The notes below the pieces were generated by a model. The model was given only the letters and a program-made list of their open reading frames with translations, had not been told where the DNA came from and did no database searches. From assembly GCF_004340465.1 (NCBI RefSeq), contig NZ_SLVV01000003.1, positions 110,982-174,981 on the forward strand: a stretch of 64,000 bases of DNA, given 5' to 3'. Positions 19,425-26,259 of this stretch are shown here, in pieces; position 1 is the first letter of the stretch, and every line of letters starts with the position of its first letter. The stretch comes from Mesobacillus foraminis. GTDB taxonomy: Bacteria > Bacillota > Bacilli > Bacillales > Cytobacillaceae. The position numbers and the translations under genes are program-made.

Positions 19425-20528
19425 ATGAATCTTGAAGCGGAAGTTTGCATTGTCGGAGCCGGACCAGGCGGCGCTCTGTTAGGCTATTTGCTTGCTAAAA
19501 GCGGGGTATCAACGATTGTCCTCGAACGCCATAAGGGAATTGACAAGGAATTTCGGGGTGAACATTTAAATAAAGAGGGCGAATCCCTCTTGAAAAAATA
19601 CGGCCTGTATGAAAAAGTGGAAAAAGCAGGCCTCCTGTTAATGGACCGGGTTGAGTATTGCGATCGCGGCCATGTCATAAAAAGTATTTTTCCTTCAGAC
19701 GGGGAGGAACATGTAGGAATTCATGTACCGCAGCGCAACCTGTTAAGTGTGCTGATGAAAGAGTCCCAGGCTTATGAGAACTATAGGCTGATGATGGGCA
19801 CAAAGGTGACAGGATTAATTTTAGATGAAAATGGCAGGGTTTCGGGTGTTCATGCCCATGATGGAACGAAGGAAATCACCATCAAAAGCTCGGTCGTTGT
19901 TGGGGCGGATGGGCGTTTCTCGACCGTGAGAAAATTGGCGGAGCTCCCATATGAAACGATCCGGCACGGCTACGATCTTCTTTGGGCCAAAATACCAAGC
20001 CCCCCAGGCTGGGAGCCAACCATAAAAAATGCATTGGTGGGCGGAAGGCAGCTCGCTTTGTTTACTCAGGCCGGAGGATGGATACAAATTGGCTGGAATA
20101 TTGAAGAAGATTCCTACCCCCATCTGAAAAAGCAGTCCTTTGCTCCATTTATTGAAAAGGCGATAGAGGCTTTTCCGGAAATAGAGGAGGCACTTCTTGA
20201 GCATATTCAATCGTGGGACGATTTTATTTTATTAAAAGTTCACAGCTGCCATTGCCCGGCATGGGTGAAGGATGGGCTGGCCATCATGGGGGATGCTGCC
20301 CATACCATGAGCCCGACCGGTGCATTTGGCATCAATTGCGCCCTGGCGGATGCGAGTGTGTTATCAGAGGTCATTATAGAGGCACTTCACTTCCACGATG
20401 TGAGCGAAAGCCAGCTAAGGAAGTTTGAGAACAAGCGCAGGGCCGACATAGAAAAGCTGCAGCGGCAGCAATTAGAGAAAGAAGCGGCATTCAGGGACCA
20501 TTTTGAAGTTTTCGCGATGGCCCATTAA
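19425..20528 (+). CDS. FAD-dependent monooxygenase (PHBH-fold)
   Basis: Group A flavoprotein hydroxylase fold, 367 residues. FAD-binding GAGPGGALLGYLLAKSG is at about 9, the dual-function DG motif in VVVGADGRFSTVRKLA near 160, and the GD motif GDAAHTMSPTGAFGIN near 290. It lacks a long C-terminal thioredoxin-like domain. It lies 75 bases after the VOC gene and 24 bases before GTP cyclohydrolase II, suggesting one transcript. The substrate is unknown. Hydroxylation of an aromatic or pteridine-like ring for the neighbouring dioxygenase or the RibA/RibD products would fit, but is only an inference. Confidence 0.9.
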   Translation: MNLEAEVCIVGAGPGGALLGYLLAKSGVSTIVLERHKGIDKEFRGEHLNKEGESLLKKYGLYEKVEKAGLLLMDRVEYCDRGHVIKSIFPSDGEEHVGIHVPQRNLLSVLMKESQAYENYRLMMGTKVTGLILDENGRVSGVHAHDGTKEITIKSSVVVGADGRFSTVRKLAELPYETIRHGYDLLWAKIPSPPGWEPTIKNALVGGRQLALFTQAGGWIQIGWNIEEDSYPHLKKQSFAPFIEKAIEAFPEIEEALLEHIQSWDDFILLKVHSCHCPAWVKDGLAIMGDAAHTMSPTGAFGINCALADASVLSEVIIEALHFHDVSESQLRKFENKRRADIEKLQRQQLEKEAAFRDHFEVFAMAH

Positions 20529-20552
20529 AATAGGGAATTGGGGGAATTCTAG

Positions 20553-21284
20553 GTGGAAACAGTACAGCAAAAATTTGACGTTCTGTCACTTTTAGAGGAT
20601 AAAATAAAAAGAATTCAGACTGGCGATGGAGCCATTTACTTGGTGGGTCCAATCAGGCTGCCGGTGAATCTGTACGGGGAAACGGTCGAGTTTAAATGGT
20701 ACAGCTGGATGAAGAGCGATAAGGAAATGGATGACTTTACTCAGGTGGTGGCCCATTTATCTTCAGCCAATCTGGCGGAATTGCAGCAGTCGAGTGTCCT
20801 TGTTTATGGGGACTTTGAGTATGGAGAGGACGCCTTGATCCGTATGCATTCCATTTGCCATACCGGCGATATTTTTGGCAGCAAGAGGTGCGACTGCGGC
20901 TTTCAGCTCAAGCAGTCGATGAAGATGATCGCCGAGCATGGCACAGGTGCTTTATTTTACCTGGCGAACCATGAAGGGCGAGGAATCGGCCTGTTTTCTA
21001 AGGCGATGGCCTATATTCTTCAGGAAAACGGGCTGGATACGGTTGAGGCGAATGAAAGCCTTGGCTTTGCGGACGACACAAGGAATTACGACGATGCCAT
21101 CCAGGTTCTTAAAGCGCTGAGGTCGAAGCCGGTCACGCTCATTACCAACAATCCGAAAAAGCTTAAGGCTTTGAAGGAATCCGGCTTGCCAGTTTCCGGA
21201 AGAACCCCTTTATGGGGCGATGTTTCGGAGTTTAATGAAAAGTATCTCAACACAAAGGTGAAGAAGTCGGGACATATGGCGTAG
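20553..21284 (+). CDS. ribA: GTP cyclohydrolase II
   Basis: Converts GTP to 2,5-diamino-6-ribosylamino-pyrimidinone phosphate, releasing formate and pyrophosphate, the first step of riboflavin-type pathways. The zinc motif C-x10-C-x-C is present in HSICHTGDIFGSKRCDCG, followed by ALFYLANHEGRGIGL with catalytic Arg, and the C-terminal TNNPKKLKALKESG. It is monofunctional: no DHBP synthase domain is fused, unlike the usual Bacillus RibBA. It starts at GTG with GGGGG about nine bases upstream. The unusual placement, with RibD but without ribE or ribH, hints at a specialised pathway. Confidence 0.93.
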   Translation: METVQQKFDVLSLLEDKIKRIQTGDGAIYLVGPIRLPVNLYGETVEFKWYSWMKSDKEMDDFTQVVAHLSSANLAELQQSSVLVYGDFEYGEDALIRMHSICHTGDIFGSKRCDCGFQLKQSMKMIAEHGTGALFYLANHEGRGIGLFSKAMAYILQENGLDTVEANESLGFADDTRNYDDAIQVLKALRSKPVTLITNNPKKLKALKESGLPVSGRTPLWGDVSEFNEKYLNTKVKKSGHMA

Positions 21285-21372
21285 GAAGCTGTTTTTAAGG
21301 CAGGGATTTGTTATTGTCATCAAAGCGGAAATCTAAATAAAGCTAAAAACAAAGGGAAGGGACTTTGTAACA

Positions 21373-22458
21373 ATGGATTATGAGTTTTACATGCAATTAG
21401 CATTGAAAAATGCCCAGGCCATGAAAGGGCAGACGGATCCGAACCCCATCGTGGGCTCCGTGATTGTCAACCATAACCGGATCGTCGGGGTTGGAGCACA
21501 CCTGAAGGCTGGGGAACCCCACGCCGAGATCCATGCCCTTCGAATGGCGGGGGAAGAGGCGGAGGGCGGAACGATTTATGTCACGCTTGAACCATGTTCC
21601 CACCAAGGCAGGACCGGCCCCTGTGCCGTCGCTATTGTTGAGGCGGGGATTAAAAAAGTGGTGATCGCCACCCTGGACCCAAATCCGGTTGTGGCCGGAA
21701 ACGGCGTGAAAATCCTCGAGGAAGCCGGAATTGAAGTGGTGATTGGAATCTGCGAGGAAGAATCGCGGAAAATGAATGAAGTATTCAACAAATTCATCGT
21801 TGAGAAAAAACCTTTCATTACACTCAAATCCGGCATTACGCTTGACGGGAAAATTGCCACCCATAAGAACAGCAGCAAGTGGATTACTTCGGCTGAGGCC
21901 AGGGAGGATGTTCATCAGCTGAGAAGCGAGAACATGGGGATCCTGGTTGGGGTGAATACAGTCATCCATGATGATCCCGAACTGACATCAAGAATACCAA
22001 ATGGCCGGAATCCAATCCGGATTGTTTTGGACTCGACGCTAAAAATTCCGCTGGAATCCAGGGTGATTCAGGATAAGCAGGCGGAAACATGGATTTTTAC
22101 AAGTGAGAGCCATGACAGGGAAAAGCGCAAGACGTTGGAGGCCATGGGAATTTCTGTGTTCAAAACGGGCGGATCAAAGACCGTGGATCCAAAACAGGTT
22201 GTGCAAATCCTCGGAGAAAAGCTGGTTTCCTCCGTATTAATTGAGGGCGGCGGAAGCATCAATGCTGCCTTCCTGGAAAATAAACTGATTGATAAGGCTG
22301 TTTTATATATCGCTCCGAAGCTGGTCGGCGGACAGCAGGCGCCAACCTTCCTTGAAGGAACAGGCATCGAGAACATGAGCGATGCAGTGGAGCTGTCTGA
22401 TGTCACGGTCACTCCGGTCGGCAGGGATTTTAAATTTGTCGGCTATCCAGTTTACTAG
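21373..22458 (+). CDS. ribD: RibD-type pyrimidine deaminase/reductase
   Basis: Bifunctional enzyme, 361 residues. The N-terminal deaminase (1-145) has zinc motifs GEPHAEIHAL and LEPCSHQGRTGPCAVAI. The C-terminal NADPH reductase (150-361) has LKSGITLDGKIAT, VGVNTVIHDDPELT and the LIEGGGSINAAF block. Together with GTP cyclohydrolase II it would make 5-amino-6-ribitylaminouracil phosphate. It is 88 bases after ribA with a GGGAAGGGA ribosome site. Full length and intact. No FMN riboswitch was recognised upstream. Confidence 0.94.
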   Translation: MDYEFYMQLALKNAQAMKGQTDPNPIVGSVIVNHNRIVGVGAHLKAGEPHAEIHALRMAGEEAEGGTIYVTLEPCSHQGRTGPCAVAIVEAGIKKVVIATLDPNPVVAGNGVKILEEAGIEVVIGICEEESRKMNEVFNKFIVEKKPFITLKSGITLDGKIATHKNSSKWITSAEAREDVHQLRSENMGILVGVNTVIHDDPELTSRIPNGRNPIRIVLDSTLKIPLESRVIQDKQAETWIFTSESHDREKRKTLEAMGISVFKTGGSKTVDPKQVVQILGEKLVSSVLIEGGGSINAAFLENKLIDKAVLYIAPKLVGGQQAPTFLEGTGIENMSDAVELSDVTVTPVGRDFKFVGYPVY

Positions 22459-22654
22459 GATTGGATGCGGAGGCTGGCTTGCAAGGCTGCCGGCTTTTAG
22501 GGTTTACTGACTTAGGTTTGGTAGGTTGGGTGCCAGCATTTATGGTTGGTTTTTATCAGGGGGAAAAAGGACCCCTATTTTAATCATCACCGAGGGAGAG
22601 CCGCCCCAGCCTGCTAATCCGTTTTTACAGAAGGTTTTGGAAAGAGGTTTTAAA

Positions 22655-23224
22655 ATGAGATTTGGCTTTGATATTGATGATACGTTGATCAACCTTAGAG
22701 AGCATGCGTTCAATATTTATAACAGGAAGCTTGGGAAACAGTTGGGACTGGAGCTTTTCCATGCATTAAAAACAGTTGAGATCCACGAGCCCTTTGGGAT
22801 GACGTCGCAGGAGGGCAAGCAGATGTGGAACAGCTCGCGGGAAGAAATCTACTACACCACCTGCCCTCCTTATCCCGGAGCCGTTGAAATGCTGCAAGAG
22901 CTGGAAGAGCAGGGCCATGAGATCTTTTATATCACCGCAAGGGACCGGGAGCACGGAGAGCGCACGAAGCAATGGCTCAAGGATAACGGATTTCCCGTCC
23001 GCGACGACCGCTTTTTCTGCGGCATGAAGGACGAAGAAAAAATCCAGACCATCCGGCAGCTCAAGCTCAATTATTACTTCGACGACAAGCCGGCCGTGCT
23101 CAACACCCTGTCAGAAGAGCCCGTCAAACTCTTCGTAAAAGACCAGACCTATAACCAGCACCTCAACATCCCACGCATAACAGACTGGACCCAGTGGAAA
23201 ACCCACATCCCTCTGCCGCACTAA
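22655..23224 (+). CDS. HAD-family 5'(3')-deoxyribonucleotidase-like (NT5C/YqfW-type)
   Basis: A 189-residue HAD phosphatase with motif I FGFDIDDTLINL (both Asp), motif II YITARDR, and motif III/IV region MKDEEKIQTIRQLKLNYYFDDKP. The family includes pyrimidine deoxynucleotidases and B. subtilis YqfW. ATG 22655 behind AAGAGG is preferred to an earlier in-frame start at 22526, whose extra 43 residues are not HAD-like. The stop codon TAA lies inside the first copy of a 37-bp repeat, so the array has invaded right up to the gene end. Confidence 0.85.
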   Translation: MRFGFDIDDTLINLREHAFNIYNRKLGKQLGLELFHALKTVEIHEPFGMTSQEGKQMWNSSREEIYYTTCPPYPGAVEMLQELEEQGHEIFYITARDREHGERTKQWLKDNGFPVRDDRFFCGMKDEEKIQTIRQLKLNYYFDDKPAVLNTLSEEPVKLFVKDQTYNQHLNIPRITDWTQWKTHIPLPH

Positions 23225-23406
23225 AGAGGGTCAGGCACGCGTCAGTGCAGTGCTGTAGTAAAGAGGGTCAGGCACGCGCCTATGAATTGCAGTGCTAAAG
23301 AGGGTCAGGCACGCGCCAATGATGTGCAGTGCTAAAGTGGGTCAGGCACGCGTCAGTGAAGTGCCTCACTGAAGGATGGACAGGCATGCTGGCGGCAGTG
23401 CCGGAA
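23222..23406 (+). repeat. 37-bp tandem array B
   Basis: Copies start at 23222, 23259, 23296, 23333 and, degenerate, 23370, again exactly 37 bases apart. The core TAAAGAGGGTCAGGCACGCG is the same as in array A, but the 17-base tails differ (ending GTGCAGTGC or similar) and resemble each other within this array. Confidence 0.9.
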
Positions 23407-23438
23407 CCCAGTGATTTTTTAAACTCCATTTTTTTACA

Positions 23439-23467
23439 TTGATTTGCGCTCTGAAATTAGGTATTAT
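23439..23467 (+). promoter_or_regulatory. Sigma-A promoter of the structured ncRNA
   Basis: TTGATT (23439-23444), 17-base spacer, TATTAT (23462-23467). It predicts a start near 23474, three bases before the first paired base of the RNA. Confidence 0.8.
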
Positions 23468-23473
23468 AGTAAC

Positions 23474-23665
23474 AGAAGCTGCGTTGTGCGTAATCATAAT
23501 AAAGTTTTAACCTTTAAGCTGTAAAAGGGAGTTTTAATTGAAACCGGAATGACAAGCCTCTGTCTATATGACAAGGAGGACATGCAGGAACGTTTCTGCG
23601 AACACCCACTTTGAGGAGTGGTGGTTTAAAACTTTCTTATATTAAATTACGGCAATGCGGCTGTA
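23474..23665 (+). ncRNA. Structured ncRNA, probably 6S RNA-like
   Basis: No ORF here, but about 192 bases fold into a long closed rod. AGCTGCGTTG (23477) pairs with CAATGCGGCT (23653), CGTAAT with ATTACG, and ATAAAGTTTTAACC (23499) with GGTTTAAAACTTTCTTAT (23623, one bulge). An open centre follows, then an apical hairpin CCTCTGTC/GACAAGGAGG (23557-23579). On the 3' side are two small hairpins, GCAGGA/TTCTGC and CCACT/AGTGG. Length, closed ends and a large central bubble beginning near +40 are 6S RNA features. The gene context is not the B. subtilis bsrA or bsrB one, so a structured ncRNA is well supported and its identity as 6S is an inference. Confidence 0.62.
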
Positions 23666-23680
23666 CATAAGCTGATGATC

Positions 23681-23713
23681 ACCAGTTCTCCGGTTGGAGG
23701 GCTGGTTTTTTTG
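23681..23713 (+). terminator. Terminator of the ncRNA
   Basis: ACCAGTTCTCC pairs with GGAGGGCTGGT (two G-U pairs) around GGTT, followed by seven T. The region from here to 23971 shows nothing else recognisable. Confidence 0.92.
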
Positions 23714-23971
23714 TGGTGATTTTCGATTGGCTCTGTTTGTCTGATAATGTTTTAGGGCGTTTAAGTCTGTTTAGACGTGAAACCATAAAAGCTTTATAAC
23801 GCCCGTAACGATAACCATGAAGCAAAAAGGGGCATTATGAATTCATTCATAACGCCCGTAAAAAGGAAAGAGGGTACGAAGGGAACTTTTTTATCCGTTT
23901 TAACCCAAAAGGACATGTTAGAGACCGGTTTTGGGCTCCCTACCTCCGTCTTTTGCTCGCCAGCAAACCAG

Positions 23972-24451
23972 TCACCCCGTAAGCTTTGGCCACTTCCGAT
24001 ACAGCAGCACGTAGTAAATCGCCAGCCCGTCGCTGTAGTTCTCGTCCCCGTAATCAACTGGCACAAGAGAAAACACGGACAGCCAGACGGAAAAATACGA
24101 GAATTGCTCAAACACCTTGCGTTCCTCCAGATAGCCATTTGAGATTAACAGATTAAGAATCAGGACAGAGGCCAAATTAAAAAGGATACCGCCCGCGTGA
24201 ACCAGGAAATGAGTGAGCCTGTTGTTCCATTGAAGCTTCGCATATTCACAATAGGAATCTAAAAAATACATAACATGCAGGGAGAAGGGCCCTTTCTTAA
24301 AAAGCTGTCGGCCGCGGCCGATCATTAAGCGGAAGTTTCCTCCAAGAAGCTTCACGAAAAAGGCATGACCCAGTTCGTGTATAAAAATAACTAATGGATA
24401 GATTAATAGAAGTGACCATAAAAATCGCCAGAAATCAGCTAACCCAAACAT
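23972..24451 (-). CDS. M50-like membrane metallopeptidase
   Basis: A 159-residue hydrophobic protein with HELGH at residues 25-29 in the first membrane segment and a C-terminal SLVPVDYGDENYSDGLAIYY. The latter resembles the P...DG motif that supplies the third zinc ligand in site-2 proteases. The start is the ATG behind AAGGAGGTTTTTTTA; an in-frame extension upstream is not supported. It is much shorter than SpoIVFB or RseP and has no PDZ domain. A protease function is plausible but unproven; it stands alone. Confidence 0.75.
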   Translation of the reverse strand: MFGLADFWRFLWSLLLIYPLVIFIHELGHAFFVKLLGGNFRLMIGRGRQLFKKGPFSLHVMYFLDSYCEYAKLQWNNRLTHFLVHAGGILFNLASVLILNLLISNGYLEERKVFEQFSYFSVWLSVFSLVPVDYGDENYSDGLAIYYVLLYRKWPKLTG

Positions 24452-24671
24452 TAAAAAAACCTCCTTGACTACAGCAAAAAGCGGAGAATAGACTCTAGTC
24501 GTACTATAACTCCGAAGCCCGGGCTTTAAACGCCTCTCACAGGATTGTCTCTGGAATGTCACCTTTCTGAGATGATTCTCAAAACTATGAATTCATTAGA
24601 AGATTCACGTTTACGCCGTTTTGAATAGGGAATGAGTTATTTAGATAGCTATGAATTAAGGGGGATCATTT

Positions 24672-26060
24672 TTGGAAAAAATTTTATCCATTGTAACATC
24701 CATCTCAACCTGGCTGTGGGGGCCGCCGCTGATTATCCTGCTGGCGGGAACCGGCATCTATTTAACCATCCTGCTTAAATTCTTTCAATTTCGGTATCCT
24801 ATTTATATTTTTCAGCAAACGTTTGGCAGTATTTTTAAAAAGCCGAAAGGGGAAGGGACCGTTACTCCTTTCCAGGCATTGACTTCTGCACTGTCGTCAA
24901 CAATCGGCGCATCCAATATTGTCGGTGTCCCGGCTGCCATTATGTTCGGGGGGCCTGGCGCCATCTTCTGGATGTGGGTCATTGCCCTGGTTGGCATGGC
25001 AATCAAATTCTCTGAGAGTGTTCTGGCGGTCCGCTACCGCGAAAAGAACGAGGCCGGAGAGTATGTGGGAGGCCCGATGTATTATATGACCAAGGGCCTG
25101 AATATGAAGTGGCTCGGCGTCTGGTTTGCCTTCGGTCTGATGATTGAGCTGATTCCAAGTATTATGGTACAGGGAAATGCAGTATCCTCTGCAGTTTCCT
25201 CTTCATTTAGCATTAATCCGCTTTATACCGGCATTTTTATGGCCCTTCTGGTCGGCCTGATTGTGTTCGGCGGGATTAAGCGAATCGGGAAAGTCACGGA
25301 AATACTGGTTCCGTTCATGGCCATTTTTTACGTAGGAGCTGCCCTCATCATCATCTTCATGAACCTGAACCAGCTTCCGGAAGTGTTTGGCATGATCTTC
25401 TCGTATGCGTTCCAGCCAATGGCAGCGCTTGGCGGCTTTGCCGGAGCAGCTGTGGCTGAAGTCATCCGCTGGGGATTTGCCCGGGGGTTATATTCGAATG
25501 AAGCAGGACTTGGGACTGCCCCAATTGCTCATGCGGCTGCCCAGACTGATCATCCCGTTCGCCAGGGGCTGTGGTCGGTCATCGGCGTCCTTGTCGACAC
25601 GTTGATTGTTTGTACAGCGACAGCCTTTGTCGTCCTGTCATCCGGGGTTTGGACCGAGGAGGGTGCGATGAAGGATCCATCCGCGCTGACTACCATTGCA
25701 TTTACAAACTACTTTGGGAATGCAGGCGGAATGCTTGTTACTATCTGTATCATTTTCTTCGTTCTATCGACCATCCTTGTGGTTATGCACTATGGCGCAA
25801 AGCAGGCTGAATTTTTATTCGGGATGAAGGCTGGTGCGGTGATCAAGGTTGTCTACTTGATCGCAATTGTCCTTGGTTCGGTTGGGGCCGCCAAGACCAT
25901 CTGGCAGTTCCTTGACCTTGCACTGGCAGGTATCCTGATTCCAAACATTATCGCGGTTCTGCTGTTAAGCAAAGAGGTCAAGCGATTGACGAACGAGTTT
26001 TTCACTTCAGAGCAATATTATCTAAAAGATATTAAGAAAAAGAACGATCCTGCTGCGTAA
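24672..26060 (+). CDS. Sodium/alanine symporter (AGCS family)
   Basis: Membrane transporter of the alanine/glycine:cation symporter family, 462 residues with about ten hydrophobic segments. Recognisable are FQALTSALSSTIGASNIVGVPAAI near the N-terminus, the GGPMYYMTKGL loop, and RGLYSNEAGLGTAPIAHAAAQTDHP, all diagnostic. It starts at TTG behind AAGGGGGATC. A strong terminator follows. Probably imports alanine or glycine with Na+; related members move glutamine, so the exact substrate is open. Confidence 0.95.
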   Translation: MEKILSIVTSISTWLWGPPLIILLAGTGIYLTILLKFFQFRYPIYIFQQTFGSIFKKPKGEGTVTPFQALTSALSSTIGASNIVGVPAAIMFGGPGAIFWMWVIALVGMAIKFSESVLAVRYREKNEAGEYVGGPMYYMTKGLNMKWLGVWFAFGLMIELIPSIMVQGNAVSSAVSSSFSINPLYTGIFMALLVGLIVFGGIKRIGKVTEILVPFMAIFYVGAALIIIFMNLNQLPEVFGMIFSYAFQPMAALGGFAGAAVAEVIRWGFARGLYSNEAGLGTAPIAHAAAQTDHPVRQGLWSVIGVLVDTLIVCTATAFVVLSSGVWTEEGAMKDPSALTTIAFTNYFGNAGGMLVTICIIFFVLSTILVVMHYGAKQAEFLFGMKAGAVIKVVYLIAIVLGSVGAAKTIWQFLDLALAGILIPNIIAVLLLSKEVKRLTNEFFTSEQYYLKDIKKKNDPAA

Positions 26061-26076
26061 GCAGAAATGAATGGTT

Positions 26077-26121
26077 AAAAACGCCAGGCATTCCCGTAGT
26101 GGGGAATCTGGCGTTTTTTTT
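26077..26121 (+). terminator. Rho-independent terminator
   Basis: AAAACGCCAG-CATTCCC pairs with GGGAATCTGGCGTTTT across GTAGT, followed by a T-run. Confidence 0.93.
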
Positions 26122-26259
26122 AATAGGAAAAGCCGGATATGCTAATAATTTACAATAGATAGCATGACCGCGTATGCCAGTTTCAGGTTAAAATAGAGTT
26201 AATATTCTATTAAGCAGAGAACGCGTCAGTATCAGCTGATTTTTAGGAGATATCCAAGT

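Noticed and set aside
20521-21372. FMN riboswitch before ribA or ribD
   Set aside because: No RFN-element blocks (AGGGGCA, GGNNCCGAC) were found in the short gaps.
22526-22654. Longer start for the nucleotidase
   Set aside because: The extra residues precede the HAD motif without similarity, and the good ribosome site is at 22642.
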